Source of the DNA: Clostridiales bacterium
GTDB taxonomy: Bacteria > Bacillota > Clostridia > Christensenellales > Aristaeellaceae
Length of the DNA stretch: 64,000 nucleotides
Direction of reading: 5' to 3'
Assembly (NCBI GenBank): GCA_015056205.1
Contig: SVGS01000002.1
Coordinates: forward strand, 124,001-188,000
Part shown: positions 1 through 8,204 of the stretch, piece by piece
How positions within the stretch are numbered: the first letter of the stretch is position 1
Layout: the number at the start of each line of letters is the position of its first letter
Notes under the pieces: generated by a model
Told to the model about the DNA's origin: nothing
What the model saw: only the letters and a program-made list of their open reading frames with translations
Database searches by the model: none
Program-made: the position numbers and the translations under genes

Positions 1-132
1 GACGGGATCCACGGTGGCCACCCCGTCCGGGCTCCCATCCGCGCCGGCCGTGCCCATATTCAGCAGAATCGCGAGTACCAGGAGCAGATGCAGAAAGCAA
101 ATCCGCCTTCTGAGCTGCGTCTTCTTTTTCAC
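1..132 (-). CDS. Secreted or lipid-free exported protein, N-terminus only (cut by window edge)
   Basis: Only the first 44 codons lie in the window, running off position 1. The start is a GTG at 132, preceded by GGAGG eleven bases upstream. The peptide opens with KKKTQLRRR followed by a hydrophobic stretch (CFLHLLLVLAILLNMG) and an Ala/Gly-rich turn, so it looks like a Sec signal peptide. The short mature part seen (ADGSPDGVATVDPV) gives no family. The gene is divergent from the diguanylate cyclase gene to its right. The function is not recognisable. Confidence 0.6.
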   Translation of the reverse strand, partial: MKKKTQLRRRICFLHLLLVLAILLNMGTAGADGSPDGVATVDPV

Positions 133-201
133 AGTGAATCTTACCTCCCGTTTTGGACAGTATCTGTATTTTTTTAGGATCCTTTCCCGAGTTATCAGAT
201 C

Positions 202-231
202 ATTTTAACACGAAACAGGCCGGTTCTGCAA
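202..231 (-). promoter_or_regulatory. Possible promoter of the truncated secreted-protein gene
   Basis: On the minus strand TTGCAG (231-226) and TAAAAT (207-202) are separated by 18 bases, about 70 bases before the GTG start at 132. The -35 match is moderate and the spacing is one base long, so this is tentative. Confidence 0.35.
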
Positions 232-267
232 CCGCAGCCGCGCCGCGGCTGTAAACCGGTTTGCTTC

Positions 268-296
268 TTGCCCCGGCGTCCATTCTGTGGTATGCT
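268..296 (+). promoter_or_regulatory. Promoter of the LacI-sensor diguanylate cyclase gene
   Basis: TTGCCC (268-273) and TATGCT (291-296) are separated by exactly 17 bases. Transcription would begin near 303. This rules out the upstream in-frame TTG at 268 as the start codon and leaves an untranslated leader of about 140 bases before the ATG at 445. The rest of 133-444 holds only this promoter and the divergent one. Confidence 0.5.
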
Positions 297-444
297 GTAT
301 ATCGGTTTTTCACTTCAGTTTTACTTGTTCAGAAAGCATTCCGGCAAACCCGGAAAGCCGTCAGTCCGATCCGCCCCGCAGGCTGAAAGCCCCGGCGGCT
401 CTCCGGCTGATGACCGCCGGAGAATCAGAGAAAAGCATAAGAAG

Positions 445-2394
445 ATGACAAGGATGATCAAAAACGATTCCACAGCGGAGAGCGCCGGCCGGAAAATCTT
501 CCGGATCGGCCTGGTGACCTGCGCCTCCAATTTTGAAAGGCATCAGATCATGATCCAGGCGTTCCATCAGGTGCTGAAGAAAAAAGGCCCCTACGCACTC
601 TATGTGATCACCAATTACGGGATCTATTACGGAGATCATTTCTCCTGGCGGGGCGAAGCCGCGGATTATTCCCTGCTGGATCATATTCAGCTGGACGGAT
701 GCATTCTGGAGTCCAATCTCGCCAGCGAACGGATGACCGGTCAGCTTGCGGAACGGCTGCGGAAAAGGCGGATCCCCGTCATCGCCATGAACCTGAACAT
801 CGATGGCGTGCCTTCCGTGAACCTGAAGCTGGCGCAGGCTGGACGGCAGCTGATGAAGCATCTGCTGGAGGACCGCCGGTGCGAACGGATTGATCTGGTG
901 GTCAGTCCGGGACACAACGTGATCTTCCGGGATATGCTGGAAATGTACCGTGAAGAGCTGGAGGCGCACGGCCTTCCCTACGACCCCGAACGGATTCGGG
1001 AAACCACCGTTTCCGTTCAGAACGGAAGAAGGATGCTGAACCGCATCATCGAAGCGGATCCGGCCCCCGGCCTCCGGGCCGTAATCTGCGTCCATGACGT
1101 CTGCGCCATCGGCGTATCTCTCGAAGCGGAGGCGCTGGGCATCCGGATTCCCGAAGACCTGCTGGTCTGTTCCCTGAATTACAGCCAGAACAGCATGATT
1201 TTCCGCCCGGATATCACCGGCGTGGACCGGGCGGACCGGACGGCGGTCAGCCTCGCGTGCGATCTGATGGAAAAGATGATTTCCGGCGAGGCCGTTCCCC
1301 CGGTCAGCCATTATGAAGGGATTCTTCGCTACGGCGCCAGCACCGGCTGCGAAATCGACGAGGTCGCCGCGGAACGTCAGCGGCAGGCGCTTCAGCATCA
1401 GGCCGTCAACAAGATTGAAATGGGCGGCCAGGTCAGCCGCATGATGCAGTTCAATGACGATCTGGAGAAAGCGGAATCTCTCGGGGACTGGGCGCAGAGC
1501 ATGTATGACACGCTGCAGGATATCGGATGCCGGGGAGTTTACTGCTGTCTGAACCACGACGATCTGCCCTATATTGAAAGCAATCAGGAGGATCGCAAAA
1601 CGGAGGATTCTCCGGATTATGACAGCCGGATGACCGTCGTCACGGGCTTCTCGCAGCGGACCGGCGAAATCCGGAACCTGGACTTTCCTCTGGAAGAGCT
1701 GGTCCCGATTCAACCCGCCCCCGGGGATCAGTTTCTGGTTCTTCCGATCCACCACGCGGCCAGAAGCTATGGCTATATGGTGTATCTGAATGATGATCTG
1801 CCGATTGCGCGCTACGTTTTCCGCATTTTCCAGGAAAGCCTCGGCAGCAGCCTGGACAATCTGCATAAAAAGATGATGCTGAAGGGCAATATCCGGGAGC
1901 TGGACCGCCTGCATATGGAAGATCAGATGACCGGTCTTTACAACCGCTTTGCCCTCAACCGTTTCGCGCCGGAATATATCCGGGAAGGGGCCTATACGAC
2001 GGTGCTGGCGGATATGGACGGCCTGAAAACAATCAATGATACCTACGGCCATCTGGCCGGCAATAACGCGATCTGCATGATTGCCGAAAGCCTGAGGGAA
2101 GCTCTGTCCGAAGGCGACCTGCTCCTCCGGTACGGAGGAGATGAATTCCTGATTCTGTCAAAGAATACGGACCCGCTGTACTGGGAACGTTTCAGAAGCG
2201 GGCTGAACGGCCGGCTGAGCCGGAGCGGCGAAAAGCAGAAGCTCCCCTACGCGGTGGGAATCAGCATCGGATACTCCATCTGCGACGGAACCGGATCCTG
2301 CGCGATTGAGAAGCAGATTGAGCGGGCCGACCGGCAGATGTATGAAAACAAAAAAGCCCGGAAAGCGCTTTCCGGGCAAAAGAACCCTGTCTGA
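445..2394 (+). CDS. Diguanylate cyclase with an N-terminal LacI-type ligand-binding domain
   Basis: This is a cytoplasmic protein of about 649 residues that should make cyclic di-GMP in response to a small ligand. Residues about 18-310 match the type-1 periplasmic-binding fold used as effector domain in LacI regulators (it opens FRIGLVTCASNFERHQ and has the LLVCSLNYSQNS strand), but no helix-turn-helix precedes it. No signal peptide or membrane helix is seen. A poorly defined middle region follows, then a C-terminal GGDEF domain with ADMDGLKTIND and an intact RYGGDEF motif (GGDEF at 564-568), so catalysis is expected. No RxxD inhibitory site is visible before the motif. The start at 445 is chosen because the promoter lies at 268-296; ATG 454 is an alternative. 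A LacI-type ligand suggests sugar sensing; the ligand is unknown. Confidence 0.85.
   Translation: MTRMIKNDSTAESAGRKIFRIGLVTCASNFERHQIMIQAFHQVLKKKGPYALYVITNYGIYYGDHFSWRGEAADYSLLDHIQLDGCILESNLASERMTGQLAERLRKRRIPVIAMNLNIDGVPSVNLKLAQAGRQLMKHLLEDRRCERIDLVVSPGHNVIFRDMLEMYREELEAHGLPYDPERIRETTVSVQNGRRMLNRIIEADPAPGLRAVICVHDVCAIGVSLEAEALGIRIPEDLLVCSLNYSQNSMIFRPDITGVDRADRTAVSLACDLMEKMISGEAVPPVSHYEGILRYGASTGCEIDEVAAERQRQALQHQAVNKIEMGGQVSRMMQFNDDLEKAESLGDWAQSMYDTLQDIGCRGVYCCLNHDDLPYIESNQEDRKTEDSPDYDSRMTVVTGFSQRTGEIRNLDFPLEELVPIQPAPGDQFLVLPIHHAARSYGYMVYLNDDLPIARYVFRIFQESLGSSLDNLHKKMMLKGNIRELDRLHMEDQMTGLYNRFALNRFAPEYIREGAYTTVLADMDGLKTINDTYGHLAGNNAICMIAESLREALSEGDLLLRYGGDEFLILSKNTDPLYWERFRSGLNGRLSRSGEKQKLPYAVGISIGYSICDGTGSCAIEKQIERADRQMYENKKARKALSGQKNPV
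2345..2377 (-). terminator. Rho-independent terminator of the PAP2 gene, inside the neighbouring coding sequence
   Basis: A perfect 22-base palindrome (2356-2377, arms GCCCGGAAAGC / GCTTTCCGGGC) is followed on the minus strand by TTTTTTGTTTTC. It ends the leftward transcript from the PAP2 gene, yet it lies within the last codons of the rightward diguanylate cyclase gene. Confidence 0.75.
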
Positions 2395-2397
2395 GTC

Positions 2398-3357
2398 TCA
2401 CCGTTCCGGGGCCGCGGGCCGCTCCAGCCGCTTTATGAACCACGGGAAAAGGAAGGTAATATAGAACATCTGCAGGAAGCAGGTCACAATCGTGCCGGCG
2501 ACGCCCGGGATCCATTTTTTCAGCAGCGGCAGGAGGATCAGGCTCAGCGCGTAATAGCTCAGAAGCCCGGTCACGAGCCGTGTAGCCCGCCTGGCCATGG
2601 GGATCTCGGTCGTAAAACCAACCAGTCGTCTTTCCATCACCCATCCGGCCAGAAAGCCGATGCTCCAGCCAACGCCTTTATAGGTATCGTTGGCCATTTT
2701 TGCGCCGTCCACCAGGAGTTTCCCCTCGGCGTCATAATCCTGCGGATAGCTCTTCAGGGCCGCAAAGACGGCTACCAGAACCGCAATGCCGATCCCGACG
2801 CCCATCACCGCCAGATCTCTGCCGGGATGCGCCTCGACCCACTGAATCAGCCTGCCGGTCAGCGCCATCACCAGAACGCCCGCGAGCGCTCCCACCAGAA
2901 TATCCTGCGGCGTATGCACCCCAAGGAAAATCCGGCTGAACGCGATCAGCGCAAAAATAACGCCCATCACAATGCGCAGCGTCCGGGAAAACTCCTTCCG
3001 GACCACGCCGCCCCCAAAGAGCGACGCGGCGTTCATGCTGTGACCGCTTGGGAAAGAGTATCCCGTCGCCGTCCTCAGGGCTTCCGGTTCAGGGGCAATC
3101 CGGACATCCCGGATCCACGGGCGGTAGGCGCAGGCCGTCACCTTCAGCAGGCCGTTCACCACCCGGTTATTGCTCCAGCCCATCAGCAGATAGGTTCCGT
3201 ATGATTTGCTGACGCACCAGTAGAGAATCGCGATGATGATCAGCACAACATTCATTTCTCCGAAGTAGGTCATCTTGGAGAAGAAATCCGTCAAAGCTCC
3301 TCCGATCCCGTTCCGGAAATCCTGCAAGGCCAGAAGAATATCAATATCCACTTGCAC
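2398..3357 (-). CDS. PAP2-family membrane phosphatase
   Basis: This is a polytopic membrane protein of the PAP2 (phosphatidic acid phosphatase type 2) superfamily, about 319 residues. The three phosphatase signatures are present: K72 to RP 79-80 (KVTACAYRP), FPSGH at 102-106 and SRIFLGVHTPQD at 141-152, the last holding the catalytic histidine. About six to eight hydrophobic helices are visible. Substrates in this family are lipid phosphates or undecaprenyl pyrophosphate; the exact one cannot be told. The start is GTG 3357, or GTG 3351 two codons later, which fits the GGGGG ribosome site better. It lies 59 bases behind the PL11 lyase with no clear terminator between, so the two may be co-transcribed. 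The gene ends in a terminator that lies within the convergent neighbour. Confidence 0.88.
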   Translation of the reverse strand: MQVDIDILLALQDFRNGIGGALTDFFSKMTYFGEMNVVLIIIAILYWCVSKSYGTYLLMGWSNNRVVNGLLKVTACAYRPWIRDVRIAPEPEALRTATGYSFPSGHSMNAASLFGGGVVRKEFSRTLRIVMGVIFALIAFSRIFLGVHTPQDILVGALAGVLVMALTGRLIQWVEAHPGRDLAVMGVGIGIAVLVAVFAALKSYPQDYDAEGKLLVDGAKMANDTYKGVGWSIGFLAGWVMERRLVGFTTEIPMARRATRLVTGLLSYYALSLILLPLLKKWIPGVAGTIVTCFLQMFYITFLFPWFIKRLERPAAPER

Positions 3358-3416
3358 TGTTCCCCCGTTTCTTTTTTTATTTCAGCTCCTGTCCGGAAGA
3401 GAACCGTCCGTCCGGA

Positions 3417-6242
3417 TCAGAAGCAGATATCCGTGCGTTTCGCCGGCAGCGGCGCTTCATCTCCCAGATAGAAGGAAGCAAAGCCCACCTGATTGTAACA
3501 GATATTCTGGTTCGCCGCCGAATTGCGGTACCAGGGATCATGCATCAGGCAGCGAATGCCGTATTCCGTGGGCGCCAGCGTCCGTACAATCACAATATGC
3601 CGCTCCTCATCCGTCAGGATCAGTTCCTCGCGCCAGTCGCCGAACAGATCCGCCTTGAGCGTCGGCGTCCTTTTGCTGCCGGTGGAGATCAGCCCGGTTG
3701 TCAGATAAGGCCTGAACTTCAGGGTATCCTGATCCGGAATATGCACCTCGCTTCCGTTGCACGCGTAATGGGTCAGTCCCGGTCCGAACCAGACGGCGTT
3801 TTCGCCCTGGGGAATGCCCCGGGGGCTGTCCGTCTCCGTCAGGACGCGGCCGTCGACCAGGCTGCGCACCCGGCAGCCGCACTCCGAGCCTCCCGCCATG
3901 GCTCCGGGCCAGCGGTTGGAAAAGTTTCCGGCCACGGAACCTTCGTCATCATCTCCGGAGAACTCGCCGAAAACCAGCGAGCTTTCCCGGACCAGCTTCC
4001 CGTCCTTCCGGCGAAGGCCCCGGTTGGGATCATGAGCCTCCGGTCCCGGCAGCCAGCCAAACTGGCGCCCCGTATGCCGGTCGTCCAGCGTGTATTCTTC
4101 GGTTCCGGAATAAATCCGGATTTCGCCCGCCGCGTTGACGGGCAGCAGAGCGCTGCGGTCGCCGTGCTGCAGCCCGGCCCAGGCATTGCCGGCGGTCCGC
4201 CGGATTTCATCGGTGGCGATATTCTCCCCGAAGGCCGGCTGCCGTCCCGTTCCCGAAAGCATGGGCAGGATATCCCCGCACAGCACCCGGGGCAGCAGGT
4301 GTTTCCCGTCCTCCGACAGGCTGAGATTCATGCCCTTCAGCACCACCTCATCCCGCCCGTCGCCGTCCAGATCCGCCATATCGGTGAAATGGTTTCCCCG
4401 GGCCCGGTAAAGATCCGGTCCCTCTCCCAGCGTCCAGCAGGCGGGATCCTCGGAGTCAAAGGTCGCGGGCGGCATCAGCCTGGAACCCCGCATCGTATAG
4501 GCGGCGAAGGTGGTCCGCTGATAATAGCCGCGCTGGATCACCGCGTAATAGTTCTCTCCGTCCAGGCACGCGACGCCGCCCGCGTAGCGGTTGGCGCGGT
4601 TGCCCTGCCCGTCGCCCCATACCGGGTATTTCCACCGGTGTTCGAGGAAATACCCGTCCTTTTTCCGCATCACCTGCACCTTATAGCTGTCCATGGTATC
4701 CGCGCCGGGCAGCGGATCGGTGATCGTACAGAAATTCCCCCGCTGGGTCATGGGATCCAGCGCGAAACTGTCCCCGTCCGAAGCCACGGCGGTCCAGGGA
4801 AAGGCATAGTCCACGGTATCCAGAATCACGCCCTGTCTGCCGTCATATCCGACAGCGGACACATATTCCCGGTGTCCCGGGCCCATGGGACCGATGTGAT
4901 AGGATTTGATCCACGCCTTCTTTTCCGGATCGTTGGGCCCGTCGTTATCCTCCGAGCGGACCGGGGACCGGTAGCAGATATCAAAGCCGTTAAGCAGCGA
5001 CCACTTGCGGCGCAGCTCGTCGGCGTTTCCTTCCTCAAAGTCCCGGATAAACCGTTCGGTAACGCAGCAGAGGCCTTCCTCTCCGCCCACCACATGAGCC
5101 GGATCCTCCGGATAAACCACGCGGCCTTCCGCCTCGTCCCAATAGCCGACCCGGGTTCCCGGCGCGGTTTTCAGAATGATCTCCGCCCGGCCGTCCCGGT
5201 TGAAATCCTGAACATGCAGCATGGTTTCATGATCATTGGAGGATTTCACATTGTATCCCATGTCGATCCGCATCAGCAGCTTTCCGTTCAGCTTATAGAC
5301 ATCGATGTATTCCGGGGCGCTGAGATTGAAGTCAGACCGGTAAATCGGATCGGAAAACATGGGATCCGGGCTTTCCGCCCGCCACTTCACGACAATTTCA
5401 TACTCTCCGTCGCCGTCAAAATCCCCGACGCTCATATCCTGCGTCCGGTACTCCGCGGAAAGGGAGGTTTCAATGGCTCCGGACGGCGTGCGCGCAAAGG
5501 GCAGGCTTTCCCCGCTGTCGAGGGCGCGTACATAACGGATGAAGGCCTCTTCCAGCTCCCGGTACAGCGCCTGTGTAATCCGCCCGTTTTCCAGGCCGGC
5601 CTTCAGCTCCGGCGGCGCGCCGAGATATTCCGCAAGCCGGGCGCGGATTTCCTGAATCGTCCCTTCGCTCACTTCTTCTCCGTTTTCATAGGGTTCCCGG
5701 AAGGCGCGCAGCAGATCCATATCCACCCGCATCCAGTCCTCGCCGTTTTCCAGGCGGAAAACCGCCGGATCCGGCCTGCACCCCGGGCCGACCGAAACCC
5801 CGCGATAGGAAAAATGCGCCAGGGGCACCCGCTCCGGCGGCGGGCAAAGCGGAATGCGGTGAACCGCGGCCCTGAACGCCTGGCCTTCCCCGCCCGCAAG
5901 GGGCTCCAGCAGCGGCAGCACCGGCTGCTCGCGAACGCCCTCCGCCCCGTCGATAACGGGCGCAACGGCATAGCGGTCGCTCTCCAGGCCTTCCGGATCC
6001 ACATAGCAGCAGGGCGTCGTGTTCTTTTTCACGATGCCCGGATTTTCCGCGTAGCGGCTCTCCGGCGCGACATCCCGGGGCCGGATTTCCGTCAGCACTT
6101 CCCAGGGGCCCTCCGCCCGCTTCCGGTAAATCCGCCAGACAATCCCGTCCGGCTCGTCTCCCAGATACCGCCAGCTCAGATAGATCCCCTTTTCCGCCCG
6201 GGCCGCAATCAGCCCCCGGTTCAGCTTTTCCATTTTCCGCAT
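3417..6242 (-). CDS. Rhamnogalacturonan lyase, polysaccharide lyase family 11 (intracellular)
   Basis: The enzyme should cleave rhamnogalacturonan I by beta-elimination. After ATG 6242 the protein starts MRKMEKLNRGLIAARAEKG, the usual PL11 opening, with no signal peptide, so it probably works in the cytoplasm on imported oligosaccharides (as YesX does in Bacillus subtilis). Calcium-binding-type propeller repeats are plain: VGDFDGDGEYEIVVKW, VQDFNRDGRAEIILK, MADLDGDGRDEVVLKG and a LFGDWREELILTD end motif. At 941 residues it is much longer than the typical PL11 length of about 620; an insert near residues 140-290 carries a helical stretch. The start at 6242 is supported by GGAAG seven bases upstream and by a promoter at 6312-6340. 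A matching unsaturated-galacturonyl hydrolase (GH105) lies at 39286-40323. Confidence 0.9.
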   Translation of the reverse strand: MRKMEKLNRGLIAARAEKGIYLSWRYLGDEPDGIVWRIYRKRAEGPWEVLTEIRPRDVAPESRYAENPGIVKKNTTPCCYVDPEGLESDRYAVAPVIDGAEGVREQPVLPLLEPLAGGEGQAFRAAVHRIPLCPPPERVPLAHFSYRGVSVGPGCRPDPAVFRLENGEDWMRVDMDLLRAFREPYENGEEVSEGTIQEIRARLAEYLGAPPELKAGLENGRITQALYRELEEAFIRYVRALDSGESLPFARTPSGAIETSLSAEYRTQDMSVGDFDGDGEYEIVVKWRAESPDPMFSDPIYRSDFNLSAPEYIDVYKLNGKLLMRIDMGYNVKSSNDHETMLHVQDFNRDGRAEIILKTAPGTRVGYWDEAEGRVVYPEDPAHVVGGEEGLCCVTERFIRDFEEGNADELRRKWSLLNGFDICYRSPVRSEDNDGPNDPEKKAWIKSYHIGPMGPGHREYVSAVGYDGRQGVILDTVDYAFPWTAVASDGDSFALDPMTQRGNFCTITDPLPGADTMDSYKVQVMRKKDGYFLEHRWKYPVWGDGQGNRANRYAGGVACLDGENYYAVIQRGYYQRTTFAAYTMRGSRLMPPATFDSEDPACWTLGEGPDLYRARGNHFTDMADLDGDGRDEVVLKGMNLSLSEDGKHLLPRVLCGDILPMLSGTGRQPAFGENIATDEIRRTAGNAWAGLQHGDRSALLPVNAAGEIRIYSGTEEYTLDDRHTGRQFGWLPGPEAHDPNRGLRRKDGKLVRESSLVFGEFSGDDDEGSVAGNFSNRWPGAMAGGSECGCRVRSLVDGRVLTETDSPRGIPQGENAVWFGPGLTHYACNGSEVHIPDQDTLKFRPYLTTGLISTGSKRTPTLKADLFGDWREELILTDEERHIVIVRTLAPTEYGIRCLMHDPWYRNSAANQNICYNQVGFASFYLGDEAPLPAKRTDICF

Positions 6243-6311
6243 ACCGTTTCTTCCTTTCCGGTCTGCTTTTCTCTTCGCGCGCAGCTGTTCCGCCTGACAG
6301 CTCTCCCTGTC

Positions 6312-6340
6312 ATCATACTCTGCGGTTCCGGAGCGGTCAA
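6312..6340 (-). promoter_or_regulatory. Promoter of the PL11 lyase gene
   Basis: On the minus strand TTGACC (6340-6335) and TATGAT (6317-6312) are separated by 17 bases. The start codon at 6242 lies about 63 bases beyond the expected transcription start. Confidence 0.65.
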
Positions 6341-6413
6341 CAGGAGATTTCAGGGTTTCCGCCGGCTGTCCGGCCCGAACCGTTTTTCCCCTCTGTTTTA
6401 TCACAGGACGGGC

Positions 6414-6459
6414 CAAAAAACAAATCCATACATCCGCGCGCCGGCACGGCTGTATGGAT
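6414..6459 (-). terminator. Rho-independent terminator of metY
   Basis: Arms ATCCATACA and TGTATGGAT (6459-6451 and 6432-6424) enclose a GC-rich inner part and are followed on the minus strand by TTTGTTTTTTGG. It separates metY from the PL11 promoter. Confidence 0.8.
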
Positions 6460-6502
6460 CGGGTTAAATCAGGTTGCGAAGGCGGGGCGGGCTTTCCTTC
6501 CG

Positions 6503-7792
6503 TCAGAGAGCTCTGACCGCGCTGAAGCCCTTTTCCAGATCCGCGAGAATATCGTCAATATGCTCCGTTCCGATCGAAAGCCGGATCGTATTCGGCCGGA
6601 TGCCCTGGTCCAGCAGTTCCTCTTCGCTCAGCTGGGAATGGGTCGTGGACGCGGGATGAATCACCAGGCTCTTGACATCCGCCACGTTGGCCAGCAGAGA
6701 GAAGATCTCCAGATGATCAATAAACGCCCAGGCTTCCTTCTGGCCGCCTTTAATCTCAAAGGTGAAGATCGATGCCCCGCCGGTCGGAAAATACTTCTGA
6801 TACAGCGCGTGATCCGGATGCTCCGGCAGCGAGGGATGGTTGACCTTTTCCACCAGGGGGTGGTTCTGCAGATAGTCCACCACCTTCTTCGTGTTCTCCG
6901 CGTGCCGGTCCAGCCGCAGGGAAAGGGTTTCCACTCCCTGCAGCAGCAGGAAGGCGTTGAACGGAGAAATGGCCGCGCCGGTATCCCGCAGAAGAATCGC
7001 CCGGATATAGGTCACGAAGGCCGCCGGACCCACCGCGTCATAGAAGGAAATGCCGTGATAGCTCGGATTCGGTTCCGCGATGTTCGGATATTTTCCGCTC
7101 GCCTTCCAGTTAAACCGGCCGGATTCCACGATAACGCCGCCCAGGGTGGTGCCGTGTCCGCCGAGGAATTTTGTGGCGGAATGTACCACGATATCCGCGC
7201 CATGCTCAATCGGACGGATCCAGTAAGGCGTGCCGAAGGTATTGTCAATCACCAGCGGCAGCCCGTGCCTGTGGGCGATCTCCGCCACCGCGTCAATATC
7301 CGGAATGTCGCTGTTCGGATTTCCGAGGGTTTCCAGGTAAATCGCCCGGGTGTTCTCCCGGATCGCTCCTTCCACCTCCTGCAGATTGTGGGCATCCACG
7401 AAGGTCGTCTCCACGCCGTACTGCGGAAGGGTATGCTCCAGCAGATTGAAGCTTCCGCCGTAGATGGTTTTCTGGGCGACAATATGTCCGCCGTTCGCCG
7501 CGAGCGCTTCAATGGTGTAGGTGATGGCCGCCGCCCCGGAGGCCACCGCCAGCGCCGCGCTTCCGCCCTCCAGCGCCGCCACCCGTTTTTCAAGCACGTC
7601 CTGGGTGGAATTGGTCAGCCGCCCGTAGATATTCCCGGCATCCGCCAGGCCGAAGCGGTCCGCGGCATGCTGACTGTTTCTGAAAACATAGGATGTGGTC
7701 TGATAAATCGGGACGGCCCGGGCATCGGTTGCCGGATCGGGGGTTTCCTGGCCTACGTGAAGCTGCAGCGTTTCGAATTTATACTGACTCAT
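6503..7792 (-). CDS. metY: O-acetylhomoserine sulfhydrylase (Cys/Met metabolism PLP enzyme)
   Basis: This PLP enzyme makes homocysteine from O-acetylhomoserine and sulfide. The 429-residue protein opens [20 protein letters not shown], typical of MetY, followed by the family's [15 protein letters not shown] and [14 protein letters not shown] stretches. The PLP lysine is in [15 protein letters not shown], and the aspartate pairing with the cofactor is in [14 protein letters not shown] 7792 is preceded by AAAAGGAGAG. Transcription starts about 300 bases upstream from a promoter that shares its operator sequence with nifS, which points to control by sulfur or cysteine status. A cystathionine gamma-synthase or lyase role is less likely given the length and the N-terminal signature. 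Confidence 0.93.
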   Translation of the reverse strand: MSQYKFETLQLHVGQETPDPATDARAVPIYQTTSYVFRNSQHAADRFGLADAGNIYGRLTNSTQDVLEKRVAALEGGSAALAVASGAAAITYTIEALAANGGHIVAQKTIYGGSFNLLEHTLPQYGVETTFVDAHNLQEVEGAIRENTRAIYLETLGNPNSDIPDIDAVAEIAHRHGLPLVIDNTFGTPYWIRPIEHGADIVVHSATKFLGGHGTTLGGVIVESGRFNWKASGKYPNIAEPNPSYHGISFYDAVGPAAFVTYIRAILLRDTGAAISPFNAFLLLQGVETLSLRLDRHAENTKKVVDYLQNHPLVEKVNHPSLPEHPDHALYQKYFPTGGASIFTFEIKGGQKEAWAFIDHLEIFSLLANVADVKSLVIHPASTTHSQLSEEELLDQGIRPNTIRLSIGTEHIDDILADLEKGFSAVRAL

Positions 7793-8096
7793 TTTTCTCT
7801 CTCCTTTTCTTTTCATCGCCTGATCCCATGAACCGGGACGCTTTGTTTTCTTTCTCACGGGAATTCCCCGGACGTACAGAAAAACCGGGGGCTTTCGCTC
7901 TGCTCCCGGGCACAGGACTTGCCGGACGCGGGCCCCCTGATCAGGCGCGCATCCCGGAGCAGCCGGATCGCGGCCCGGATGCCCCAGTCACAGAATCTGC
8001 CCGGGAGATAAGCATTCGACAGCCCATCCCCTTCATTTTGAGAATCATCCTTCCTGACATTCAGGTCCGCTCCTTTCCGCCGGATTCCTTTCGGTT
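7793..8096 (-). promoter_or_regulatory. Long transcribed leader of metY
   Basis: The promoter at 8103-8131 leaves about 300 untranslated bases before metY. No T-box sequence and no recognisable SAM riboswitch core was found. The leader contains a short ATG-started reading frame (7941-8060) and, in another frame, an open stretch from 8102 to 7855 (81 codons) whose third positions are rich in G and C, like real genes here. This is the stretch of over 300 bases between metY and the next gene. Its role, perhaps attenuation or a small protein, is an inference. Confidence 0.45.
7941..8060 (-). CDS. Candidate leader peptide upstream of metY
   Basis: An ATG at 8060 sits nine bases after AAAGGAG and opens a 39-codon frame ending at TGA 7941. 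In-frame ATGs at 8048 and 8036 would give shorter versions. The product contains GMGCRMLISRADSVTG and four more codons of interest: TGT and TGC, which specify cysteine, occur near the middle and end. Sulfur-related leaders sometimes use such codons for attenuation, but no clear terminator/antiterminator pair was found. A competing frame over the same bases has more gene-like codon use, so this call is weak. Confidence 0.25.
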   Translation of the reverse strand: MSGRMILKMKGMGCRMLISRADSVTGASGPRSGCSGMRA

Positions 8097-8102
8097 GACG
8101 GC

Positions 8103-8136
8103 ATCATATCACCATTCACCTACTATGTCAATAGGG
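8103..8136 (-). promoter_or_regulatory. metY promoter with Rrf2-type operator overlapping the -35
   Basis: On the minus strand TTGACA (8131-8126) and TATGAT (8108-8103) are exactly 17 bases apart. The -35 lies inside CCCTATTGACATAGTAGG (8136-8119), whose outer bases CCTA and TAGG are inverted. The same block, CTATTGACAT followed by T-GGT-AAT, recurs at the nifS promoter (19990-20021) with 17 of 21 bases identical. Placement over the -35 suggests repression. Confidence 0.65.
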
Positions 8137-8204
8137 TTATAGATGTTTTTTCCCTGTTTTTCGCTTCCCGGGTTTTTATTCCGTTTTCCGAATCCCGGCA
8201 GCTG

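Noticed and set aside
3540-6467. Open frame of 975 codons on the plus strand
   Set aside because: It is the antisense of the PL11 lyase gene. It has no family motifs, and long antisense frames are expected in GC-rich DNA with this codon use.
7793-8096. T-box or SAM riboswitch in the metY leader
   Set aside because: No T-box consensus, no SAM-I core and no terminator/antiterminator pair was found; only short frames are visible.
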